Part shown: in pieces, positions 38,887-48,201 of the stretch
How the letters are laid out: each line of letters starts with the position of its first letter
How positions within the stretch are numbered: the first letter of the stretch is position 1
Source: Alphaproteobacteria bacterium
Lineage (GTDB): Bacteria > Myxococcota_A > UBA796 > GCA-2862545
Direction: 5' to 3'
NCBI GenBank assembly: GCA_020632875.1
Contig: JACKET010000010.1
Location: forward strand, 186,001 to 250,000
Length of the DNA stretch: 64,000 bases
The notes under the pieces: model-generated
Databases searched by the model: none
The model's input: only the letters and a program-made list of their open reading frames with translations
Told to the model about the DNA's origin: nothing
Program-made: the position numbers and the translations under genes

Positions 38887-39744
38887 ATGTCGCGATCCCT
38901 CGCCCTGCTCACCGCGCTGCTCGTGGCGTGCGCTCCCGTGCGCGAGCCCGAGGCCTACGACGACTGGTACGGCCCCATGGGCGAGCTCGACGAAGACGTC
39001 GAAGAGCCCGTCCAGTACACCGACGCTGGGTACACCTACCCCGAGCAGGGCCCCAGCGTGGGCGGCCTCGCCGACCTCGCCGAAGACTTCACGCGCAAGT
39101 ACGCGCCCGAAGACCTCCCGCCCGACGCGAGCTGTGGCGACTGGGTCACCACCTCCGACCTGCCCCGCGAGATGTGGGCGATGGTCACCCTGCACCCCCG
39201 CTACTACTTCAAGACCGACGGCTGCGACTCCCAGGTCGACGAAGGCGACTCCGAAGAGAAGTACTACGGCAGCTTCTTCATCGAAGACTCCACCGGCGGC
39301 ATCTTCGTTCTCGGCGACTCGAAGGTCGCGCACTTCGACATGGGCGACCGCGTGAAGATCCGCATCCGCGGCATCCAGCGCTCGTTCGGCCTCAACATGG
39401 TCGTCGCGCACGACATCGTCGAGGTCGACCGCGGCCCGTATGCGATCCACTACACGCCCGCCCCCGCGCTCGACTTCTCCGAGTACCCCGACGAGACGTG
39501 GCTCGGGAAGACCGTCCGCGCCGAGGGCGTCGTCACGACCGACCCCGACACGTTCGGCGAGTTCTCGATCCTGGCCGACAACGGCTCGACCTACCTCGTC
39601 GCGCTCGACTCCGAGCTGAACCGCCGCAAGGTGCACTACCCGATCGGCTCGCGCATCCGTGCGACGGGCCCCGTGCAGCGGGCGTTCGGCGACAAGATCA
39701 TCATCATGCGCAAGGGCCAGATCGAGGTCCTGTCCACGCCGTGA
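38887..39744 (+). CDS. Lipoprotein with two OB-fold-like domains (divergent member B)
   Basis: The 285-residue product has a lipobox near VACAP (Cys15) and an acidic linker rich in Asp, Glu, Tyr and Pro instead of Thr-Asp repeats. Two OB-like barrels follow: one around SFFIEDSTGGIFVLGD and GDRVKIRIRGIQRSFG, the second around KTVRAEGVVTTDPDTF and GSRIRATGPVQRAFG. It is clearly more distant from its three neighbours. CGGAGG lies before the ATG at 38887. Its TGA overlaps the GTG start of the next gene (GTGA), indicating coupling. Confidence 0.78.
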   Translation: MSRSLALLTALLVACAPVREPEAYDDWYGPMGELDEDVEEPVQYTDAGYTYPEQGPSVGGLADLAEDFTRKYAPEDLPPDASCGDWVTTSDLPREMWAMVTLHPRYYFKTDGCDSQVDEGDSEEKYYGSFFIEDSTGGIFVLGDSKVAHFDMGDRVKIRIRGIQRSFGLNMVVAHDIVEVDRGPYAIHYTPAPALDFSEYPDETWLGKTVRAEGVVTTDPDTFGEFSILADNGSTYLVALDSELNRRKVHYPIGSRIRATGPVQRAFGDKIIIMRKGQIEVLSTP

Positions 39745-40484
39745 TCCTCGTCGCGCTCGCAGGCTGTCTGAACGCCTACACGCCCGACGAAGAGCCCCCG
39801 ATCGTCCCGGAGGATCACCCGTGCGCGGGCGAGCCCGCGGGTCCCTGGGCGGGGCACCCGCTCGACGGCGCGACGATCCGGTCCTCGCGCTACACCCACG
39901 ACGCCGGCCTCGCCGCCGTGCTCGCGGCCATGCCCGCCGAGGGTGAGACGGTCTCCGTGTCGCTTCCCGTGTCCGGAGCCGTCGTCGTGAACGTCGGATT
40001 CGACGAGAACACCGGCGATCCACCCCTGTGGCTCGCCGACGGCGCCGGCGGCGTGCGCACGTTCGGCGTGCCGGGCCTCGGCGCCTACGCGCCCGGCGAC
40101 ACGCTGTCGTTCACGGTCACCGAGCTCAAGAGCTACTTCGGCGAGCTCGAGATCACGGCGCTCACGGGCATCGAGGTCACCTCGACCGACGACGCCGTGC
40201 ACGTCTTCAGCGCCGGCGGAGCGCCGGTGCGCTTCCCCGAAGATCGCGGGCTCAACGCCGAGTTCGTCGGCCTCTACACGGGCGACAGCGCCGACGACTG
40301 CGGCGACAACCCGTGCATCGTGCTCGACAACGACGTGACGACCCAGACGCTCGACCTCCGCGTCCCCTGGCCGGGCGGGCTGGTCGCCGACCAGACCTGC
40401 GTGCACGTCCTCGCGCCCGTGGAGTTCACCCGCGGCGACGTGCGCATCGGCGCCAGCGCTCTCGACTGGATCCGGTCCTGGTGA
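39741..40484 (+). CDS. OB-fold-like lipoprotein (paralogue C)
   Basis: The 247-residue product starts with GTG 39741 and the very short signal MILVALAGC, putting the lipidated Cys at residue 9, which is close to the minimum length. It lacks the Thr-Asp linker but shares the paralogue core: GPWAGHPLDG, YTHDAGLAAVLA, PLWLADGAGGV and VTELKSYFGELEI. The second half has the paired-Cys motif DDCGDNPC seen in A and D. It overlaps the previous gene by four bases. Because the signal is so short, a longer start cannot be excluded, although none with a better signal is visible. Confidence 0.72.
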   Translation: MILVALAGCLNAYTPDEEPPIVPEDHPCAGEPAGPWAGHPLDGATIRSSRYTHDAGLAAVLAAMPAEGETVSVSLPVSGAVVVNVGFDENTGDPPLWLADGAGGVRTFGVPGLGAYAPGDTLSFTVTELKSYFGELEITALTGIEVTSTDDAVHVFSAGGAPVRFPEDRGLNAEFVGLYTGDSADDCGDNPCIVLDNDVTTQTLDLRVPWPGGLVADQTCVHVLAPVEFTRGDVRIGASALDWIRSW

Positions 40485-40539
40485 CTCCCGGCGCGCCGGC
40501 CGCCGCACGCGGGGATAGGCTCCTGACCGGAGACGACCG

Positions 40540-41502
40540 ATGCTGATCCTCACCCTGCTGGCGTGCCTCGGGAAAGCCAAGCCCTCGGTCCCCGAGACCG
40601 ACACCGACACCGACACCGATGCCGACGCGGACACCGACGCCGACGCGGACACCGATGCCGATGCCGATGCCGATGCCGATGCCGATGCAGACGCGGACAC
40701 CGATGCCGATGCGGACGCCGACGCGGACGCAGATGCCGACGCGGACGCGGATTCGGATGCCGACGCGGATTCGGATGCCGACGCGGATTCGGATGCCGAC
40801 ACGGATACCGACGCCTGTGGCGTGCCGACCGCGCTCGGCCCCTGGGTCGGTCACCCGCTGTCGGGCCGCGCCACCACCTCGGTCAGCTACACCTTCGATG
40901 CCGGACTCTCGGCGTTGTGGGCGCAGGTCCCCGCCGAGGGCCTGACCCTCGATCTCTCAGCCACCCCCGTGCAGATCACGGGCGCCACCGTCGTCGCGAA
41001 GGACTTCCGGGCCACGAACCCCACGGTGTGGATCGCCGACTCCAGCGGCGGGATGAGCATCTTCGGCGGCGACGTGACGGGCCTCGAGTTCCTGAACGAA
41101 GGCGACCGCATCGACATGAGCGTCACGTCGCTCGAGAACTACTTCGGCCAGCCGCAGATCAACGGCATCGCGGCGGCACCGACGATCACGAGCTCCGGCA
41201 ACCCCGTGTACATCGGGAACGCCGTGAACATCGGCGCGCTCGACTACGGGTCGACCACGCAGCGCGGCCTGCCGCACGAGTTCTACGGGCTGGTGGTGCA
41301 GGACAGCGGCGACGACTGCGGGACCGCGAACACCTGCTGGGAGATCCAGACCGGCGGCGTCACGCACACGCTCCACCTGAACAACGGCTTCGGAACCGTG
41401 AATCCGGGTGTCGACTGCATGCACGTGATCGCGCCGATCGGCTGGCTCCGCGGCGAGCCGCGCCTCGGTTCCGAGGACTTCGACTGGATCCGGTTCTACT
41501 GA
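40540..41502 (+). CDS. OB-fold-like lipoprotein with long Asp-Ala/Thr linker (paralogue D)
   Basis: The 320-residue product has the short signal MLILTLLAC (Cys9), then about 72 residues of Thr-Asp, Ala-Asp and Ser-Asp repeats, the longest such linker in the window. The domain after it is closely similar to paralogue A (CGVPTALGPWVGHPLSG, VWIADSSGGM, VTSLENYFGQPQI, DDCGTANTC). A CCGGAG site precedes the ATG at 40540. The protein should be an outer-leaflet lipoprotein whose globular part is held away from the membrane on a stiff acidic stalk. It is the last of the tandem set; a repeat-rich non-coding stretch follows. Confidence 0.78.
   Translation: MLILTLLACLGKAKPSVPETDTDTDTDADADTDADADTDADADADADADADADTDADADADADADADADADSDADADSDADADSDADTDTDACGVPTALGPWVGHPLSGRATTSVSYTFDAGLSALWAQVPAEGLTLDLSATPVQITGATVVAKDFRATNPTVWIADSSGGMSIFGGDVTGLEFLNEGDRIDMSVTSLENYFGQPQINGIAAAPTITSSGNPVYIGNAVNIGALDYGSTTQRGLPHEFYGLVVQDSGDDCGTANTCWEIQTGGVTHTLHLNNGFGTVNPGVDCMHVIAPIGWLRGEPRLGSEDFDWIRFY
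40594..40812 (+). repeat. Long GAY-ACC/GCS repeat coding for the Asp-rich stalk
   Basis: About 36 tandem six-base units, variants of GACACC, GATGCC and GACGCG, encode the alternating Asp stalk of paralogue D. Third-base variation keeps Asp in every second position, so selection acts on the protein pattern. Confidence 0.85.
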
Positions 41503-41974
<472 letters not shown>

Positions 41975-42166
41975 TCAGGCCCTCGCGGTTCGGCGGCTCT
42001 TCGCGAGCACCACGGCGAGGGCGACCACGGCGGCCGTGCCGACCGCACCGACACCTAGCAGGACCGCGAGCGCGATGGGCGCCCACGTGAGCAGGGCCTC
42101 TGGCGCAGCGTCGAAGACGGGCTGGAGGGGAGCGAGGACCGCAGCGAGCGGGGCGAGCGTGTTCAT
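41975..42166 (-). CDS. Small single-TM protein
   Basis: This 63-residue frame starts at ATG 42166 with a strong CAGGAGGTCGTC ribosome site directly upstream, the main reason to accept it. It has one hydrophobic stretch (about 25-55) and ends KSRRTARA. It resembles no family I know. It is transcribed away from the ECF sigma gene across a 122-base divergent region and could be part of that sigma factor's regulon. Confidence 0.6.
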   Translation of the reverse strand: MNTLAPLAAVLAPLQPVFDAAPEALLTWAPIALAVLLGVGAVGTAAVVALAVVLAKSRRTARA

Positions 42167-42288
42167 GACGACCTCCTGGGGTTCGCACGTCCTTCTTCGC
42201 CCCGCCGTCTGAACGGCCTGCGCACGCCATGTGAAACGCAGGCGTAAACGCGAAGGCGACCTCGCGCATAGCCCCCGTGGAGGACGCC

Positions 42289-42855
42289 ATGGGAGCCTTG
42301 GCCCGGATGCCTGCCGAACCCGACGACCGCGACCTGCTGCTCGCCGCCCGCGAGGGGGACGAAGCCAGCCTGGAGGCGTTCTGCCGGCGTCGGTTCACCT
42401 GGATGCGGCGCATCGCGCGGCTCGAGCTCGGCGACCCCGTGCGCGCCGAAGACGCCGTCCAGGACGCGCTCGTGCAGCTCGTGAGCCACGTCGGCCGCTG
42501 GGACCCTGCGCGCCCGTTCGAGCCATGGCTCGCCGCGATCGTCCGGAACTGCGCGCGGATGCAACGCCGGCGCTGGCGCCCGTGGGAGCCCCTCGTGGAG
42601 CGCTTCCGCGGCGCGCGGACGGATCGGGACCTCGACCTGCGGCGCGCCTCGTCCGCAGCGCTCGAGGCGTTCGACCAGCTCGCCCCCGGCCAGCGCCACG
42701 CCGTGTACCACGTCGACGTCCTCGACATGGACGTCGACGAGGTCGCCCGGCTGCTCGACATCACCCCCTCGACGGTCCGCGTGCAGCTGCACCGCGGCCG
42801 GAAGAACCTGCGCGCCCAGCTGGAAGCGTGGCGCACGCTGCTGGAGACGCCATGA
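42289..42855 (+). CDS. ECF-type RNA polymerase sigma factor (first pair)
   Basis: The 188-residue protein has sigma region 2 (about 10-85, with DAVQDALVQLVSHV and FEPWLAAIVRNCARMQRR) and region 4 (about 125-185, with ALEAFDQLAPGQRHAVYHVDVLDMDVDEVA and STVRVQLHRGRKNLR as the helix-turn-helix). It should direct RNA polymerase to its own small regulon. ATG 42289 is preferred because GGAGG lies 5 bases before it. The stop overlaps the start of the next gene (ATGA), which encodes a membrane protein likely to be its anti-sigma factor. Confidence 0.92.
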   Translation: MGALARMPAEPDDRDLLLAAREGDEASLEAFCRRRFTWMRRIARLELGDPVRAEDAVQDALVQLVSHVGRWDPARPFEPWLAAIVRNCARMQRRRWRPWEPLVERFRGARTDRDLDLRRASSAALEAFDQLAPGQRHAVYHVDVLDMDVDEVARLLDITPSTVRVQLHRGRKNLRAQLEAWRTLLETP

Positions 42856-43658
42856 CCGAGGAGATCCCGATCGATCCGACCACGCGCGACGCGCTCCGCG
42901 AGCCCATCGAGTCCTGGGCCGCCGGAGGCGATTTCGATGCCGCATGGACGAAGGCCCGCGCCGGCCGCCCCACCCGCTGGGTCGCTCCGCTCGCCCTCGC
43001 CGCCACGGCCCTGCTCGTGCTGGGCATCCCCGCGCGCCAGGCGTGGGAGGCCCGTCGGCCCCACGTCCACGCCGGTGGGGCCGTCGCCGCGCCCTCCATC
43101 GAGCGCGCCGCCGACTGGACCGAGCCCGTGCCGCTCCGCTACCCCTCCCCTCCGCCCACGATCGCCGCGGCTCCCCACCTCCGCGATGCCCTCCGCGGCC
43201 TCGTGGCCGGGTCCGCCACCTGGCCCGGAGACTGGCGGCAGGCGCTGGAGGCCACGCCGGAGCCCCTCCGCCCCGAGCTGTACGACCGTCAGTCCCAGGC
43301 CGCGATCCTCGTCCGCGACTTCGACCGGATCCGCGAGGCGGGCAAGCGCGGAACGCCCGTCGGGCACCTGCTCGCCGCGGAGGTGCACCTCGTCGATCTC
43401 GAGACCGATGCGGCGCTCCCCCTGTTCCGCTCCGTGAAGGACGACCCGATCGTGGGGCCCGACGCCGCGCGCTACCTCGCGATGCTCGATCAGGGCCGCG
43501 TGGGCGAGGGCCTGTCCGAGGTCACGGCCCTCTTCCTCCTCGGTGACGAGCGGACCGCGTGCGACCACGTCGCGGAGATCTGGCCCGAGGCCGACGACCG
43601 CCTGCGGAGCCTCGCCACGGAGCTGTCGCCGGGCCTCGCCCGCTGCGCGGTGCCCTGA
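42852..43658 (+). CDS. Single-TM protein, probable anti-sigma factor partner
   Basis: The 268-residue protein has a cytoplasmic N-terminus (about 1-44), one TM helix (about 46-65) and an extracytoplasmic, Ala/Leu-rich helical part with TPR-like character. No zinc HxxxCxxC motif of classic anti-sigma factors is seen. The four-base overlap with the sigma gene, the membrane topology and the size are the basis for the call. Two bases separate its stop from the stop of the convergent gene. Confidence 0.7.
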   Translation: MTEEIPIDPTTRDALREPIESWAAGGDFDAAWTKARAGRPTRWVAPLALAATALLVLGIPARQAWEARRPHVHAGGAVAAPSIERAADWTEPVPLRYPSPPPTIAAAPHLRDALRGLVAGSATWPGDWRQALEATPEPLRPELYDRQSQAAILVRDFDRIREAGKRGTPVGHLLAAEVHLVDLETDAALPLFRSVKDDPIVGPDAARYLAMLDQGRVGEGLSEVTALFLLGDERTACDHVAEIWPEADDRLRSLATELSPGLARCAVP

Positions 43659-43659
43659 C

Positions 43660-44631
43660 CTACTCCGTCTGCCGGACGAGGCCCTTCAGCGCGTCCGGCA
43701 CGTCGCCGCCGCGACGCGGGCGCGCCCGCGCTGCGACCTCTTCGATGCGGGACGCGATCCAGCGCATCTCGGCGGCCGCGGAGCCCACGTTCTTCCGCTC
43801 CATGATCGGGATGCGCTCGCCGACCACGAGCAGCACGAGCTCCAGCGTGCCCCCGCGCGAGACCGTGACGAACGCCCGGTCGACCTCGGCCACGGGCCAC
43901 GACAGGTCGAGCACCCCGACCGTGTTCGCGTCCAGCCCGATGGGCTCGATGGCGTCGAGGGACACCTTCTGGGTGGCCGACCGCCCGCGACCGGGTGCGC
44001 CGTCCTCGACGTGGTAGCGCTCCTTCTGGAGCTTCGCCCGCGTCATCGGCTGGACCGGGTCCCCCGCGTACACCTCGGGCCACAGCGCCTTCATGGACTC
44101 GAGGTGTCCGTCGACCGCCGCCGAGGCCTGGGCGGAACGCGCAGCGCGGCGGGCCTCGAATGCCGCTTCGTCGAGGTCGTCCTGGAACGCGCCCCCCGTG
44201 ACCGCCGCGATCCGCGCCGCGAGGGCGCGCATGCCCACCGCCGACTGCGCGCCACCCGACCAGGGCAGCTCGGCGCTCGCGACCTCCTCGCCATCCACGG
44301 TGAGCACGACCGGCCCCTCGTCCGCCGACACCCGCACGGGCCGGCCCGCCGGGATGCTCCGGCTGGACAGGCGGAAGCGGATCCGGGTGCCCTCGGGGCC
44401 GCAGAAGGCGCGCACCTGGCGGTGGGCCCTCCACCAGAGCGCGATCGCGCCGAGCCCGAAGAGCCCGACCGCGCCGCCGAGCCACGGATCCACGATCCGC
44501 ACGAAGGTCACGACGACCGACAGCCCCAGGAACGCGGCGAAGCTCGACCGGATCGGACGCCGGGAGGGGCCGATCCCGAACGAGATCCGGGACCCGTCGT
44601 CGGTGACATCGCCAGGCACGCGGTCGCGCAT
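43660..44631 (-). CDS. Two-TM membrane protein of unknown function
   Basis: The 323-residue protein has two adjacent hydrophobic segments (about 28-68) after a short polar N-terminus. A long soluble part follows, whose first section looks beta-rich and whose middle is an Ala/Arg-rich helix. I recognise no family or catalytic motif. The ATG at 44631 lies in a 113-base divergent region shared with the barrel-protein operon. Alternative identity: a small PH-like or photosystem-assembly-like membrane protein, which I cannot support further. Confidence 0.65.
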   Translation of the reverse strand: MRDRVPGDVTDDGSRISFGIGPSRRPIRSSFAAFLGLSVVVTFVRIVDPWLGGAVGLFGLGAIALWWRAHRQVRAFCGPEGTRIRFRLSSRSIPAGRPVRVSADEGPVVLTVDGEEVASAELPWSGGAQSAVGMRALAARIAAVTGGAFQDDLDEAAFEARRAARSAQASAAVDGHLESMKALWPEVYAGDPVQPMTRAKLQKERYHVEDGAPGRGRSATQKVSLDAIEPIGLDANTVGVLDLSWPVAEVDRAFVTVSRGGTLELVLLVVGERIPIMERKNVGSAAAEMRWIASRIEEVAARARPRRGGDVPDALKGLVRQTE

Positions 44632-44744
44632 GCGTGAAGTGTACGTGTCGAGCCGCGTCGGCGGGTGGGTGAACGCAGGGGCGGGTGTTAGTCGGCGCGC
44701 CCGCCCACCTCCGGGCGGGGACGAATCCCTGCGAGGCCCGCCCC

Positions 44745-46301
44745 ATGCGCATCGCCGCGTTCCTGATGCTCTTCCCCGGCATCGCTGCCGCCCAGACGGC
44801 GCAGACGAACAACGACCTCGAGTACCGCCAGACCGACGTGGGTACGGACAAGAAGCTCGAGGTATCGGGCCAGTTCGAGACCCAGTGGCACGAGTACGAC
44901 AACCTCGACTTCCGGAAGCTCGACGAGACGAGCGACCAGGCGATCCTCGACAGCGACGACCGCAACAGCTTCGCCTTCACGGGCGCCGCGCTGAACCTCG
45001 GCTACCAGCCCGACCCGAAGGTGCGGTTCGTGCTCGGCGCCAGCCACCGGGGCCTGTGGGGCACCGACCAGTTCGGCGGCACGAACGTGTTCGGCGGCTG
45101 GGTCTACTTCAACGCCGCGTACGTCGACCTGAAGACCTCCGAGGGCGACAACCCCATCCTCTTCCGCGTCGGCCGCCAGTTCTACAAGATCGGCGGCGTG
45201 GGCGGGGCGCCCGACTTCGTGCTCGCCGACGTGCTCGACATGGTGCGCGTCGACATCCCCATCGGCACGATCGGCAAGATCATCCTGGTCCCCATCAACG
45301 TCACGTCCTCCGCGCAGACCGAAGACGGCGCGAACTTCGCGCGCTTCATCGGCCAGTCCAGCATCGAGACCTTCGGGTTCCGCGGCGACCGGATGACCCG
45401 GCGCCACGGCGCCATCGTCGACCTCACCGACCTGGGCCCCGCCCACGTGCAGGCCTACGGCTTCTACAGCGACATCGGCGCGCTCGGAACGGGCTCCGAC
45501 ATCAGCTACGACGGTCTGCTCGGCAACTTCTCCGACAACGACTGGGTCGCGAACGTCGGTGTGCGCGGCGAGGCCACCTTCGGTCCGGTCACGCCGTTCC
45601 TCGCCATCGACGGCTCGTTCGGCATCGACCGCAAGGAGCTCGTGGCGAGCGACGCCGACACCAACGGCTACGCCGGCATGGTGGGCGTCACGGTCGACAC
45701 GAAGGACGACGACACCGGCGACGGCCTCGACGCCACCGCGTACTTCTACTACTCCCTCGGCCCGACCTTCGGCGCCGACGGCCTCATCCGCTCCCACGGC
45801 TACGTGGGCATGAAGGCCCAGCAGGTCGGCGGGCTCATCGCCAACCGGTACATGGGCTGGCACCCCGGCTCGTACGTCGATCTGTTCGGCGTCGACGACT
45901 CGCCCCACGACCTCGACCGCAAGTCCGGCACCTGGGTGGCGACGGCCGAGGTCGAGTACGAGCGCGGCCCGATCTACGGCTCGCTCGGCTGGTGGACCAT
46001 CGGCGACACCGGCTACAGCCAGGTCGACTTCCAGACGCTGAACACCATCACGCCGCCGTTCGGCTACTCCCGCGAGGAGTTCGCCGCGCAGGTGCGGCAC
46101 GGCCGGCTGCTCGCCCACGAGATCGACCTGCTGGTCGGCGGCCACGCGACCGACCGCGTCGACGTGTACGGCGCCGGCGCGTTCATGCTGCCCGGCGAGT
46201 TCTACTCGATCGAGATCTCGCGCATCGCCGGCGACCAGCTGGGCTCGGCCGATCCGCAGTCTCCGTGGGCGGCCATGGCCGGCCTCAGGGTACGATTGTG
46301 A
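44745..46301 (+). CDS. Outer-membrane beta-barrel protein (porin/alginate-export-like)
   Basis: The 518-residue protein has a signal peptide ending GIAAAQ near residue 17. A long series of amphipathic beta strands with periodic aromatic residues follows, ending in AAMAGLRVRL. It resembles alginate-export or phosphate-porin-like barrels in length and pattern, but I cannot place it in a named family. ATG 44745 is chosen since it starts the signal peptide; a longer in-frame ATG at 44685 would bury it. The next gene starts 14 bases after its stop, so it heads the lamin-tail/PLD operon and could be the outer-membrane gate for that set. Confidence 0.75.
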   Translation: MRIAAFLMLFPGIAAAQTAQTNNDLEYRQTDVGTDKKLEVSGQFETQWHEYDNLDFRKLDETSDQAILDSDDRNSFAFTGAALNLGYQPDPKVRFVLGASHRGLWGTDQFGGTNVFGGWVYFNAAYVDLKTSEGDNPILFRVGRQFYKIGGVGGAPDFVLADVLDMVRVDIPIGTIGKIILVPINVTSSAQTEDGANFARFIGQSSIETFGFRGDRMTRRHGAIVDLTDLGPAHVQAYGFYSDIGALGTGSDISYDGLLGNFSDNDWVANVGVRGEATFGPVTPFLAIDGSFGIDRKELVASDADTNGYAGMVGVTVDTKDDDTGDGLDATAYFYYSLGPTFGADGLIRSHGYVGMKAQQVGGLIANRYMGWHPGSYVDLFGVDDSPHDLDRKSGTWVATAEVEYERGPIYGSLGWWTIGDTGYSQVDFQTLNTITPPFGYSREEFAAQVRHGRLLAHEIDLLVGGHATDRVDVYGAGAFMLPGEFYSIEISRIAGDQLGSADPQSPWAAMAGLRVRL

Positions 46302-46315
46302 TCGGGGAGCACGGG

Positions 46316-47047
46316 ATGCGCATCACCCTCGTTCTCGGGGCCATCGCGACGCTGGTCGCCTGCAATCCGGATCCGGGTCACCCGGAGGAGCAGGTGGGCT
46401 ACCGCGATGGGGTCGACGGGCCGAACTCGGGCGAGCGCGGCACCGTGAAGATCACCGAGATCGGCTGGGCCGGCTCGGTGCGCAACGACGGCACCTGGGA
46501 TCCGAAGGACGTGTTCGTCGAGATCCGCAACGAGGGCAACCGTCCCATGCGGCTCACCGACTGGCGGATCGAGATGGAGGGCGTCACGAACATCACGTGG
46601 CGCATCCCCGAGCACCCGAACCCCATCAACGTGGGCGACTACCTGCTCATCACGGCCATCCCCCACGAGGCCGACGACGCCGACTCCAGCTGCTTCATGA
46701 ACGCAGACGTGGTGATCGACGACATGTACTTCGGCATGGGAGACCCCTTCCGGCTCACCCTGCTCGACGCCGACGAGCGGCTCATCGAGCCCGCCGGCGA
46801 CCGCTACATGCCGCCGTTCGCGGGCGTGTACGACGGCCAGGTCACGCGCTCGATGGAGAAGGTCGAGCTGATCTTCGGCGGCCGCGGCAGCGAGCCGCAG
46901 TCGTGGCACCACTACACGATCGCCGACGTCGACGTGCCCAACAACACGAACATCGCCGAGCGCTGCCGCCAGCGCACGCTCGCGAGCCCGCGCCGTCCCA
47001 ACAGCCCCGACTACAGCGGCGCCTTCGCCGCAGGAGCGTTCGACTGA
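46316..47047 (+). CDS. Lamin-tail-domain lipoprotein
   Basis: The 243-residue product has a lipoprotein signal (LVLGAIATLVAC, Cys15). The mature part, about 35-150, matches the lamin-tail-domain pattern: VKITEIGWAG, DVFVEIRNEGNRPMRLTDWRIEMEG and VGDYLLITAIP. In bacteria such domains sit on secreted nucleases, competence-type hydrolases and surface proteins, usually as binding modules. GGGGAG precedes the ATG at 46316; GTG 46298 is an alternative. The TGA overlaps the next ATG by one base (TGATG). Confidence 0.82.
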   Translation: MRITLVLGAIATLVACNPDPGHPEEQVGYRDGVDGPNSGERGTVKITEIGWAGSVRNDGTWDPKDVFVEIRNEGNRPMRLTDWRIEMEGVTNITWRIPEHPNPINVGDYLLITAIPHEADDADSSCFMNADVVIDDMYFGMGDPFRLTLLDADERLIEPAGDRYMPPFAGVYDGQVTRSMEKVELIFGGRGSEPQSWHHYTIADVDVPNNTNIAERCRQRTLASPRRPNSPDYSGAFAAGAFD

Positions 47048-48201
47048 TGCGCGCCGGAACCCCGCCCTCCGCGCTCCTCGCGCTGTTCCTCGTCGCCTGC
47101 GGTCCGCCCGACGCGAGCGCGCTGTTCACCACCATGCAGGTGCGCACCGTCGGCAGCGAGCAAGACGCGAACGACGCCTTCATCGGCGTCATCGAGTCGG
47201 CCGACGACGAGCTGATCGTCGCGCTGCCCCGCATCACCGACACGCTGATCAGCGACGCGATCATCGCGCGACGCGAGGCCGGCGTCGACGTGCGGGTCGT
47301 CACCGACGTCGACCAGCAGTCCGACCCCGGCGTGCAGGCACTGCGCGACGCGAACGTGCCCCTGCGCCTCGCCGACGGGGGCATCAGCTACTTCGACTTC
47401 TCGCTGAACACCGACGTGTCGTGGTCGAGCAGCCAGGTCCTGATGTCGCACGCGTTCGTCGTCGCCGACCGGTACGACATCCTCAACGCGACCCTCGCCG
47501 GCGGCGACACCGACTCCGCCGTCGTGCTGTTCCAGATGCAGGGCGAGGATCTCGCGACCGACCTGTGGCTCGAGCACAACCAGGTGTTCGGCGGGTCCGA
47601 CGCCACCGCGCTCACCGCGTTCTCGGCGCCGGCCAAGTCCCAGGCCGACGTGAACTGGATCTACCCGACCGACAGCGACGTGCCGGTCGAGATGTGGCTC
47701 GGCCCGCAGGAGCGCGTGACGAAGCGCGTGATCGACGCGGTGTACACGGCGCGGAAGTCGATCCGCATCATGTCGAACGAGCTCGTCAACGACGGCATGG
47801 TCCGCGCGATTCAAGAGAAGGCGAGCTGGGGCTTCCCGGTCACCGCCATCGTCGGCCCGGCGTTCGGCACGACCAGCCAGCCCCTGTCGCGCGTGTTCCA
47901 GAACGAGGCGCCCGACGTCGAGAAGCACCGCTTCACCGCGGCCACCGACCTGCCCACGATCATCCTGATCGACATCGAGGGCGGCGTCGACGTGATGCCC
48001 CGCGCGTTCGTCCTGTCGCACGACCTCTACTCGGCGTCCCGGATCTACCGGAACACCGAGGTCGAGACCGATCAGCTGATCGACGGCAACCTCTTCGTGC
48101 TCGACGACGATACGTTCGTACGGGGCGAGAAGCCGGATTCGCCGCTGCAGGCCCTCGTCGACCTCTACGAAGACCACCTCGACCGCTCGGGAGCTTTCTG
48201 A
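47047..48201 (+). CDS. Phospholipase D-fold lipoprotein with degenerate HKD motif
   Basis: The 384-residue product has a lipoprotein signal (LLALFLVAC, Cys20). The fold resembles the PLD superfamily: SEQDANDAFIGVIESADDELIVALP, an IIARREAGVDVRVVTD strand-helix unit typical of PLD, then SHAFVVADRYDILNATLAGG, which aligns with the active-site segment HxKxxxxD but has Phe in place of Lys. A second half-repeat (VTKRVIDAVYTARKSIRIMSNE) has no HKD. It is probably inactive and may dimerise with, or regulate, the intact PLD protein encoded next to it. Both junctions are one-base TGATG overlaps. Confidence 0.8.
   Translation: MRAGTPPSALLALFLVACGPPDASALFTTMQVRTVGSEQDANDAFIGVIESADDELIVALPRITDTLISDAIIARREAGVDVRVVTDVDQQSDPGVQALRDANVPLRLADGGISYFDFSLNTDVSWSSSQVLMSHAFVVADRYDILNATLAGGDTDSAVVLFQMQGEDLATDLWLEHNQVFGGSDATALTAFSAPAKSQADVNWIYPTDSDVPVEMWLGPQERVTKRVIDAVYTARKSIRIMSNELVNDGMVRAIQEKASWGFPVTAIVGPAFGTTSQPLSRVFQNEAPDVEKHRFTAATDLPTIILIDIEGGVDVMPRAFVLSHDLYSASRIYRNTEVETDQLIDGNLFVLDDDTFVRGEKPDSPLQALVDLYEDHLDRSGAF

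Noticed and set aside
42167..42288. Specific ECF promoter before the first sigma gene
   Set aside because: TGAAAC and CGTAAAC motifs are present but spacing does not match a known -35/-10 pair well enough to report.
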